The notes: generated by a model from the letters alone, not told the origin. DNA of 64,000 bases from Prochlorococcus sp. AG-363-P06 (GCA_003280025.1 QCGD01000001.1:124001-188000), one strand, 5' to 3'; shown: positions 56,603 to 63,338, counted from the first letter of the stretch. A program made the numbers and translations.

Positions 56603-58168
56603 TTAAAAAATATTTCCTAATTTAAATTCTCCTAATAATTTCTTCTCAAGATCAAAACATTTGATATATAAATCACCTTTGTCAGTGATTCTGAAGAAGA
56701 TTTCTAAGCAGTCCTCACCAAGTTGACATTTATTTTTCAGGGCTATTTTTAGTGGTTTTTTCTGCCATGTAATAATTTCTTCTTCACTTTGAACTTCTGC
56801 TAATTTTGGTAAACCATTTTCAAAGATAACATCATACTCTTTTTCCAGTTTGGTTTCACCTATTATTATCTCAAATGTGTTTTGACCATTTTTACTAGCT
56901 TGAAGTATTAATTTAAACGGTTTTTCTGTTGGCCAGGTTTGCCCTCTGCAGAAAATAGGATACCAGAAATGTTTTTTTTCTCTCCTATTAAATAACCTTA
57001 TAGATATTCCCTTATTTAAGATATCTTTAATTTTAACTCCGGGTGTCATAGCCAAAGCACCTAATGCTATTGATTCGATAGGGGGAGGTGACTTGATTGG
57101 GATGTCAGCAATTTTTTTTGCTAGCCATTCTTTAATTAATGGAATTTGTGTCCCACCCCCAACCAAAATAATGGAATTCAAATCATTTACATTACAAAAC
57201 TTTCCTCTCGCTTCATTCAATAGGTCTTTAAGTAAGGAGTTTAAATGATTCAGTAGATTATTTTGTATTAGAATTCTTTCAAATATTTCTTTACTTAGAA
57301 GAAATTCTTTTTCTTTATATCCTTCAATATAAAAATTTACGCGGTGTTTTTTTTCATATTTGATTTCAGGAGAGCTGAGTTTACATTTTATGTCTTCTGC
57401 TATTAATAAATTCCTTGTATCTTGATTAGCAGGGAGAAAATAATTGACAATCCATTGATCTAAATCTTTGCCACCAATTTTAGAACCTGTTTTGCTTATT
57501 ATTTCAGCACATCTTAATTTTTGTTTTGAAATTGCGCTAACATCATTTCCTTGAAACTTTAAAAGTTCTGCTATTGGTCCAGATTTCCCCTCTCCACCTT
57601 CTATTTGGATTATGTTCATATCTATTGTGCTCCCACCAATATCTATAGTCATAAGTTTGGATCCAAAAGGGACTTTAATTCCTAAACTCGCTGCAGTAGG
57701 CTCATCTACTAGGGCTATTTCATCTACGGTTAATTCTCCACAGAGACTTAGTAACCATTCTCTGTAACCTTTGTATGTATCTATTGGAGCTGTTAAAACA
57801 AGCCTTTTGATGTCATATTCTTCAGGAATGTTTTTCCATAAAACCTCGAAAAACTTTGCACCAGATTCAGTAGGAGTTAACACTTTATGGTTATTCTTTT
57901 CAAAAGGATTTCCAATTAATCGTTTGAAATTTGAATGAAAGAATAAATCTGAATTGACTTTGTTTTTCATCTTTAAGGCACTCTCGCCAATTTTTGTTAT
58001 TTCTGATCCTTCTTCGAACCACACAACTGTAGGTATAACTCCTGGCTTAGAAGTAATATTGGGAATCTCTATTAGGTTGGCATTTATATCTTTTTCATCT
58101 TGAAAAGCAATGACAGTATTCGTGTTTCCTAAATCAACAGCAAGTGTTCCTGATAAAATATTTTTCAT
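56603..58168 (-). CDS. Hsp70/DnaK-like protein (divergent)
   Basis: LAVDLGNTNTVIAF, DEPTAASLG, DIGGSTIDMNI, LVGGGTQIP. Confidence 0.88.
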   Translation of the reverse strand: MKNILSGTLAVDLGNTNTVIAFQDEKDINANLIEIPNITSKPGVIPTVVWFEEGSEITKIGESALKMKNKVNSDLFFHSNFKRLIGNPFEKNNHKVLTPTESGAKFFEVLWKNIPEEYDIKRLVLTAPIDTYKGYREWLLSLCGELTVDEIALVDEPTAASLGIKVPFGSKLMTIDIGGSTIDMNIIQIEGGEGKSGPIAELLKFQGNDVSAISKQKLRCAEIISKTGSKIGGKDLDQWIVNYFLPANQDTRNLLIAEDIKCKLSSPEIKYEKKHRVNFYIEGYKEKEFLLSKEIFERILIQNNLLNHLNSLLKDLLNEARGKFCNVNDLNSIILVGGGTQIPLIKEWLAKKIADIPIKSPPPIESIALGALAMTPGVKIKDILNKGISIRLFNRREKKHFWYPIFCRGQTWPTEKPFKLILQASKNGQNTFEIIIGETKLEKEYDVIFENGLPKLAEVQSEEEIITWQKKPLKIALKNKCQLGEDCLEIFFRITDKGDLYIKCFDLEKKLLGEFKLGNIF

Positions 58169-58271
58169 AATTTACTTTGTTATTAATCAATTAAGTTCGT
58201 TTGGTGATTTTATTGTTTGACAGGATCAAATAACTTGTAAACTTTATTGTATAATTGAAGAAAAAGTTTTT

Positions 58272-58508
58272 ATGAACATATCAAATAATTCTGTTGTTGA
58301 TTCTAATGATCTTGCCAAGAGAGGTGAGAGTTTAATAAGAAAATCAACTAATAGATATTTAACTACGGTAAGAATTGCGTTCAGAGCTAAACAAAGACGC
58401 TTTGATGATTTTGATGGTTTGTTGGAGGAATCTTCTATTAAACCAGTTCAAAGATCAATTATTGAACTAAGTGATGAACAAGACCAGCCAGATTTACTTC
58501 CTGGATAA
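58272..58508 (+). CDS. rpoZ: RNA polymerase omega subunit
   Basis: [36 protein letters not shown]. Confidence 0.88.
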   Translation: MNISNNSVVDSNDLAKRGESLIRKSTNRYLTTVRIAFRAKQRRFDDFDGLLEESSIKPVQRSIIELSDEQDQPDLLPG

Positions 58509-58510
58509 TT

Positions 58511-58882
58511 TTGTTAAGAGAGCAAAAGAATTGGAGATTAAGTAAAGATTTAAAAAAAGGTAAATTTTGTTTTTTAATTGGTGCAAATAATTGGGCTATT
58601 GAGTTACAAAAAAGCGAATTTAATTTACTTTATCTTTTACTTATAAGACTTAATGAACAATTATCAGATATTGCAAATCAATTGATGGATGAAGAATTAA
58701 TTTCTTTAGAGATAGAACAATCACCTTGGTATATTGAATTGGAAGGAAAAAAGAATGAATGGAATTTAAGGTTAGTTTTTGAAAGTCAAGAGCATACACG
58801 ATCTTTTGAAATGTATTGGCCTATACCAATAGCGCAAAATTTATTTGATGAAATAAAAAAAATGTGGGAATCAATGGATTGA
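58511..58882 (+). CDS. DUF1818-family protein
   Basis: WRLSKDLKKGKFCFLIGANNWAIELQKSEF ... WYIELEGKKNEWNLRLVFES. Confidence 0.75.
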   Translation: MLREQKNWRLSKDLKKGKFCFLIGANNWAIELQKSEFNLLYLLLIRLNEQLSDIANQLMDEELISLEIEQSPWYIELEGKKNEWNLRLVFESQEHTRSFEMYWPIPIAQNLFDEIKKMWESMD

Positions 58883-58945
58883 AAAATTAATTAAATTGGA
58901 AATTTTTTTAAAACATTCCCCGCTTAAGAATTTATTTTTAACATC

Positions 58946-58998
58946 TTTTCCACAACAATTTTTTGATAATTATTTAAAGAACTAAAAGATGTGGAAAA
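58946..58998. promoter_or_regulatory. Pair of inverted DnaA-box-like 9-mers
   Basis: TTTTCCACA at 58946-58954 (+) and TGTGGAAAA at 58990-58998 (-) in an AT-rich intergenic gap. Confidence 0.45.
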
Positions 58999-59161
58999 CT
59001 TCTATTTATATACAATTTTTAATATTTATCTAAGATTTATTAACCTAAATTTAATTTCTTTAAGAAACCTTTTCCTTAAATGATTCTCGTCATTCTAATA
59101 CCTGAGACTCTTTTGTAATATTTATTGTTGACGATTTAGCGTTTTTAAAGAAAACTGGAAC

Positions 59162-59443
59162 TTGTCTGTATATTTTTCGATTAATTTGAAGATGCAAAAT
59201 TTAAATTGTGATTTAAATCCTAGATCTGCAAGTAATAAAGATGAAATAATTAGTTTCACATGTGAACTTCACGAGAATCTTCAACATGCTTTGAATGAAT
59301 TTGTTGAGGATCATCCTAATTGGGATCAATACAGAATATTGCAAGCAGCTATTGCAGGATTCTTGATGCAGAAAGGTTTTCAAAATAGGGATCTTACAAG
59401 ACTTTATATTGGGAATATGTTTTCAATAAACTTTGAGAATTAA
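59162..59443 (+). CDS. DUF2811-family small protein (likely start ATG at 59192)
   Basis: ISFTCELHENLQHALNEFVEDHPNWDQYRILQAAIAGFLMQKG. Confidence 0.75.
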   Translation: MSVYFSINLKMQNLNCDLNPRSASNKDEIISFTCELHENLQHALNEFVEDHPNWDQYRILQAAIAGFLMQKGFQNRDLTRLYIGNMFSINFEN

Positions 59444-59449
59444 ATAGGT

Positions 59450-59911
59450 TTATTTAATTTTTTCTAAAAGTATTTTAGCTATATTATTTTTTATGGGTAA
59501 AATAGATAATCTATTGCCTTTCTTAACTACTAATAACTCATCTTGATTAAATAAAATTTTTAAATCAGGTAAACTTAATTTTTTATTTGATTTGAATAGA
59601 TATTTTACTTTCACGCAGTCCCATCTTGGATTGTCAGGTTTCGACTTCGGGTCAAAATACTTTGATTCTTTGTCAAATTGAGAAGGATCAATAATATTTA
59701 AATCAATTACCTCCATTAGGCCTACAATTCCAGGTGGTTTGCAGTTTGAATGATAAAAGAATACTTTATCTCCTATATTCATTTTTCTCATGAAATTACG
59801 AGCTTGATAGTTTCTAATCCCATCCCATAAGGTAACTCCATCATTCTTTAGGTTGTCTATGCTGTAAGCATCAGGCTCACTCTTCATTAGCCAGTAGTTA
59901 ACATCAGTCAT
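59450..59911 (-). CDS. EVE-domain protein
   Basis: YWLMKSEPDAYSIDNL; LWDGIRNYQARNFMRKM; GDKVFFYHSNC. Confidence 0.93.
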   Translation of the reverse strand: MTDVNYWLMKSEPDAYSIDNLKNDGVTLWDGIRNYQARNFMRKMNIGDKVFFYHSNCKPPGIVGLMEVIDLNIIDPSQFDKESKYFDPKSKPDNPRWDCVKVKYLFKSNKKLSLPDLKILFNQDELLVVKKGNRLSILPIKNNIAKILLEKIK

Positions 59912-60011
59912 ATCAAGGGATCTCAGCGAATTTTAAAGCTTGAAACAAGGTTTACTCAAACTTTTTTGGGTATAAATTCATTATCCATCAAACTACCTAT
60001 TTAGGAAAGTG

Positions 60012-60060
60012 ATGGGTGATATGGGGTTATCTTAGTGGCTGTTCACCTATGTAAACCCCG
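60012..60060. other. H-type pseudoknot-capable intergenic element
   Basis: ATGGGTGA(60012-60019) pairs TCACCTAT(60043-60050) with one G-U; interleaved GGGGTT(60023-60028) pairs AACCCC(60054-60059). Confidence 0.4.
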
Positions 60061-60087
60061 ATAGAGATTTATAATATTTTTTTTAAT

Positions 60088-60117
60088 TTATAGCGGTGCA
60101 AGTAGTAAGCGTTTCAT
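60088..60117 (-). pseudogene. Degenerate signal-peptide gene start (MKRLLLAPL*)
   Basis: ATGAAACGCTTACTACTTGCACCGCTATAA. Confidence 0.4.
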
Positions 60118-60124
60118 TAATTGC

Positions 60125-60165
60125 ATAAAAAATGAGATTGACTCCATTCCTGAATCAATCTCATT
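60125..60165 (-). terminator. Intrinsic terminator on minus strand
   Basis: AATGAGATTGA-13 nt-TCAATCTCATT followed on the minus strand by a T-run; perfect 11-bp stem. Confidence 0.75.
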
Positions 60166-60209
60166 AACTTATTTCAATTGCTAGTAATTTTTTTCTAATG
60201 GCTGTTTGT

Positions 60210-60248
60210 TTATACCAATGTTAATTTCTCTGGTGGACTATCAATCAT
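60210..60248 (-). CDS. Candidate 12-aa micropeptide MIDSPPEKLTLV
   Basis: GGAGGA Shine-Dalgarno 7 nt before ATG; intrinsic terminator about 45 nt downstream. Confidence 0.45.
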   Translation of the reverse strand: MIDSPPEKLTLV

Positions 60249-60311
60249 TTCTGATTCCTCCATGCGGTTAATTAAATATTAGTCAATCTTATTTATGTTG
60301 TATATCCGTAG

Positions 60312-60371
60312 TTATGCTGATTTTTTATGGACTTTCCTAATAGCTACTAGTGGGAGTAGTAAGCGTTTTAT
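60312..60371 (-). pseudogene. Second degenerate signal-peptide start (IKRLLLPLVAIRKVHKKSA*)
   Basis: ATAAAACGCTTACTACTCCCACTAGTAGCT..., ATA where a start ATG would be; shares AAACGCTTACTACT with the copy at 60088-60117. Confidence 0.4.
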
Positions 60372-60461
60372 TTAATTACAGATAATGTTTGGAAATCCCA
60401 TCAAGATTTGTTTTTGTACTTGTTATTACAGCTGTAGAATTTTATCAAAGTTATTAATTAA

Positions 60462-60518
60462 TTAAGCATAACCCGTTCCAAGGTTTCCTGCTAGGTCTCG
60501 TGGTCTTACCTTCTTCAT
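60462..60518 (-). CDS. Candidate 18-aa micropeptide MKKVRPRDLAGNLGTGYA
   Basis: AGAGG 8 nt upstream of ATG; start codon in the loop of a hairpin. Confidence 0.4.
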   Translation of the reverse strand: MKKVRPRDLAGNLGTGYA

Positions 60519-60541
60519 GTAAAAGACCTCTTTTAATTTTT
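60502..60541 (+). terminator. Candidate plus-strand terminator (same DNA forms a start-site hairpin on the minus strand)
   Basis: GGTCTTAC-loop-GTaaAAGACC followed by TCTTTTAATTTTT. Confidence 0.45.
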
Positions 60542-60789
60542 GGTTTTACTGGCTTAAAGGAAACTCATCATGCAATAGAAAAAAAAGATTGTCTAACATT
60601 GATTTACACAGAAGATTTGCACCTTTACCTAGTGTTCTCAAAACAGAGGGACCGATCAAGATATAACTAGCATCTCACGTTATAGCAAAGGATCCGGAGC
60701 AAAGCTTTAGGAGTGTTAGCGAAGAAGCGTCTTCTTACTTTAGTTATATTTCTCTATTGCTATCTCCCTTGATATTGTTAGGTTGGTAC

Positions 60790-60996
60790 ATGAAAAATCC
60801 TTTTAATAAACTAAATCTTTTCAAATCCAAAGAAAAGAATAGTCTCCATAACATTGCTGAGCAGAGAGAGCTAGAAATTCAGAAAGAAAAAATTGAAAAA
60901 GAAAAAGAGTTTAGAGCTTATGTGTCAGCAATAAATCAAAGATATGACAAGATGACTAATACAAAGAGAAAGAATTTTTTTAGAAACGCTGCATAA
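60790..60996 (+). CDS. Hypothetical charged coiled-coil-like protein, 68 aa
   Basis: MKNPFNKLNLFKSKEKNSLHNIAEQRELEIQKEKIEKEKEFRAYVSAINQRYDKM...; followed by a terminator; ATG at 60790 preferred over TTG at 60757. Confidence 0.65.
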   Translation: MKNPFNKLNLFKSKEKNSLHNIAEQRELEIQKEKIEKEKEFRAYVSAINQRYDKMTNTKRKNFFRNAA

Positions 60997-61018
60997 TATT
61001 TGTCAGTCGATCTAACAT

Positions 61019-61041
61019 AGAGGGATAAAACCCTCTTTTTT
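61019..61041 (+). terminator. Intrinsic terminator
   Basis: AGAGGG-ATAAAA-CCCTCT-TTTTT. Confidence 0.8.
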
Positions 61042-61043
61042 GT

Positions 61044-61676
61044 ATGGAACTAATTGGGAAATATAAGAATTCAGGATTCGAGGCGGTAGCTGATGGTGTT
61101 ATTTCTTTCTTTGATCGCCGTAAAGACTTACATACTAATGGTATAGCTTTTGGTCAAAACATCTCTTTGAATTCTGATCCTTACAAAGTTTCCACTGATA
61201 TTAGTCTTGTTTCTATAGATCGTTCAGATCCAGAAGCCTTTGCAATCTCTGAAGTTATAATTAGAGGAGTTAATGCTGCACTAAAAAAATATCTAGAAGA
61301 TCGGCCACTAGTGAAGGAATGCTGCCCAGAACAATCTTTATTTGTTAACCCAATATTTAATTTACAACGATATGCGCCGGGAGAAGGGTTTAAGAAATGG
61401 CATTGCGATTGGACTATTAGTAATGAATCTACAGAACCTGTACACCGAGTATTAGCTTGGATTCTTTATTGTAATGATGTCACTTCTGGCGGAACTGAAT
61501 TTCGTTGGCAGCAGCATCATGAAGAAGCTGAAAGAGGAAAACTTATTATCTTTCCCGCAGGAATTTCTCATATTCATCGTGGGAGAGTCAATAATACTGA
61601 TTTTAAAACTATCGCAACCGGTTGGATAAATGCAGGTAATCTTGAAAACTATATTTCGCGATTAGCGAACTCCTAA
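61044..61676 (+). CDS. 2OG-Fe(II) oxygenase (prolyl-4-hydroxylase-like)
   Basis: HxD as WHCDW, distal H in ISHIHRGRV, NLQRYAPGEGFKKWH; similar in form to cyanophage 2OG oxygenases. Confidence 0.85.
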   Translation: MELIGKYKNSGFEAVADGVISFFDRRKDLHTNGIAFGQNISLNSDPYKVSTDISLVSIDRSDPEAFAISEVIIRGVNAALKKYLEDRPLVKECCPEQSLFVNPIFNLQRYAPGEGFKKWHCDWTISNESTEPVHRVLAWILYCNDVTSGGTEFRWQQHHEEAERGKLIIFPAGISHIHRGRVNNTDFKTIATGWINAGNLENYISRLANS

Positions 61677-61702
61677 ACTTTAAAGAGTGATAACTTTAAA
61701 GT
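61677..61702 (+). terminator. Candidate terminator hairpin immediately after the oxygenase stop
   Basis: ACTTTAAAG-AGTGATAA-CTTTAAAGT, 9-bp stem starting 1 nt after the stop; AT-rich and without a clean T-tract. Confidence 0.4.
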
Positions 61703-61895
61703 AGAAAAAATATTGATTAGAGTTATTAGATTTGTTATATGAACTTTGTACGGGTTAAGGAACGAAGATGTTCGGGAGAAGGTGCGTATAATTACTTAGT
61801 GAATAATTAAGACTTCCTAGAGTAATTGCATGTTTGTCATGAGACTGCCGCGGAAGCTGTAGAAATCAACCATAATTTTTATATAAGGAACAAAT

Positions 61896-62045
61896 ATGAC
61901 CGACCCAATTCTCTATCTTTCAATGATTTTAGGACTTACTGGAGTCTATGTTTTAATCTCATCTTTTAGCGATGATGACGATGATAGCAATGATGATGGT
62001 GAAAGATATATCTACAAATTTGAATACGTAAAGATTGGGGAATAG
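61896..62045 (+). CDS. Small membrane protein with Asp-rich linker, 49 aa
   Basis: MTDPILYLSMILGLTGVYVLISSFSDDDDDSNDDGERYIYKFEYVKIGE; AAGGAA upstream of ATG. Confidence 0.6.
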   Translation: MTDPILYLSMILGLTGVYVLISSFSDDDDDSNDDGERYIYKFEYVKIGE

Positions 62046-62129
62046 CTAGTACAGAATCAAATAATTCCCAAAAAAAATAAAAAAAAATTATTTCATATAC
62101 AATAAAACTAAACCTTCTAACTAAGAAAT

Positions 62130-62258
62130 ATGCTCTTCTCACAAACTGGACAAGGTGTTGATATTTTTTCTCCACTAGGGATTTTGATTCTTGTTATTGG
62201 AGTTGTTTTTACTGTTGGGATCCCTGTCGCAATGATTAAGTTCGGAAGAGAGAGCTGA
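62130..62258 (+). CDS. Small single-span membrane protein, 42 aa
   Basis: MLFSQTGQGVDIFSPLGILILVIGVVFTVGIPVAMIKFGRES. Confidence 0.6.
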   Translation: MLFSQTGQGVDIFSPLGILILVIGVVFTVGIPVAMIKFGRES

Positions 62259-62305
62259 ATTAGGAAATAGATGTCTGAAGGGGTTTAAATAGGCAATTAT
62301 ATTTC

Positions 62306-62476
62306 TTAGTGAATATGTTCTGCTTCATTATGATTATGACGATTGTGTGCATGAGCAATTCCTAATTCATGCATTCTTGCATGCTCTTGAATTGTGTCTC
62401 TTAACTTATAAGATGATGGTCCAACTGTTGTATAAATTCCATAACCTATTGAGCCAAATAGTAAAAGCTGAAGAAT
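62306..62476 (-). CDS. PsbN-like small membrane protein with His-rich tail; start codon unclear
   Basis: ...ILQLLLFGSIGYGIYTTVGPSSYKLRDTIQEHARMHELGIAHAHNRHNHNEAEHIH*; PsbN-type pattern GxGxxTxxGPxxxKLxD. No ATG/GTG/TTG in frame before TAG at 62507-62509. Confidence 0.5.
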   Translation of the reverse strand: MLQLLLFGSIGYGIYTTVGPSSYKLRDTIQEHARMHELGIAHAHNRHNHNEAEHIH

Positions 62477-62583
62477 ATAGAGAACTTTCGAAGCTAAGAC
62501 AAAAAGCTACTGAAAATTCTACATTTACAATTATGGAAGGTTTAGATGAGGCTGCGAAGCTAAGAAAAGCAATGGGTATGTAA
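62457..62583 (+). CDS. Short charged helical protein (IVKAEEYRELSKLRQKATENSTFTIMEGLDEAAKLRKAMGM); approximate 5' end, start unclear
   Basis: Protein-like composition from about 62457 to the stop; the ORF track's upstream extension overlaps the PsbN-like ORF antisense and is probably not coding. Confidence 0.4.
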
Positions 62584-62716
62584 GACATATCAAATTATTG
62601 ATTCTTATTAAATAGCTAATCAAGAGTTAGGATAAGAACAATGGAAGCATTTGATTGGAGATAACTTCACTAGTCCAAAGCAACTATTTTTACATTCACT
62701 AAAAGATTTTAACGAA

Positions 62717-63001
62717 ATGACTATTTTTATTGGAAATTTATCTTGGGAAACTGAAGTTGAAGATCTTGAACAACTTTTTAGTAATTATGGAGTAGTAAAG
62801 AAATGTTATTTACCTCTTGATAGAGAAACAGGAAGAAAAAGAGGTTTTGCTTTTGTAGATTTAAATGATCAAAATTCCGAGAAAAAAGCGATTGATGATC
62901 TTCAAGATGTTGAATGGATGGGAAGAGAGATAAGGGTTAATGAGGGTGAAAAAAGAAACGGACCAAATAATAAAAAACGCAATAAGTATGATAAAAATTA
63001 A
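62717..63001 (+). CDS. RRM-type RNA-binding protein (Rbp-like)
   Basis: RNP2 IFIGNL and RNP1 KRGFAFVDL; likely ATG at 62717 rather than 62651. Confidence 0.9.
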   Translation: MTIFIGNLSWETEVEDLEQLFSNYGVVKKCYLPLDRETGRKRGFAFVDLNDQNSEKKAIDDLQDVEWMGREIRVNEGEKRNGPNNKKRNKYDKN

Positions 63002-63187
63002 ATGGCTAATCCAGATCAAAAAACAATATTGCTCGAGCAAGCTTATGACGAAATTAAAGTCATTTGCACCAAGTTCCAAGAAGAATCTGGAGCTAAAGAT
63101 ATGGAAGTAAAAACTCTACTAAGAGAACTTGCTAGGGTTTGGGAAAAAGATATTGATGAAGATTACGATATAGATTGGGAAGTCTAG
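63002..63187 (+). CDS. Small acidic protein, 61 aa
   Basis: ATG directly follows the RRM gene stop; intact ORF. Confidence 0.65.
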   Translation: MANPDQKTILLEQAYDEIKVICTKFQEESGAKDMEVKTLLRELARVWEKDIDEDYDIDWEV

Positions 63188-63338
63188 TTTCTTTCTAGGC
63201 GATTATTTTGGGTAATCCAAAAGATAGATTATTATCTAGCGTAAGTAATTATTAGAGATATACGGTGTATAAGCAGAAATCAATTAATAATAAAGTTAAT
63301 ACGATAATTAATAGCTATAAATAAACTAAAGGTTATTA

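Noticed and set aside
60002-60339. Long-range complementarity TAGGAAAGT (60002-60010) / ACTTTCCTA (60331-60339)
   Set aside because: A 9-mer match within about 350 nt is expected by chance at roughly this frequency.
60090-60375. Repeated AGTAGTAAGCG element read as a glutamine riboswitch / downstream-peptide RNA
   Set aside because: The expected GGAAGUAGG-type core is not present and the repeat is better explained on the minus strand as the start of MKRLLL coding sequence.
60385-60465. 26-aa Cys-rich plus-strand ORF MFGNPIKICFCTCYYSCRILSKLLIN
   Set aside because: No Shine-Dalgarno, no supporting terminator placement, and short enough to occur by chance.
61966-62175. Minus-strand ORF with HHHHCYHRHHR tail
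   Set aside because: Antisense shadow of the GAT/GAC-rich Asp linker in the plus-strand 49-aa ORF; no independent support.
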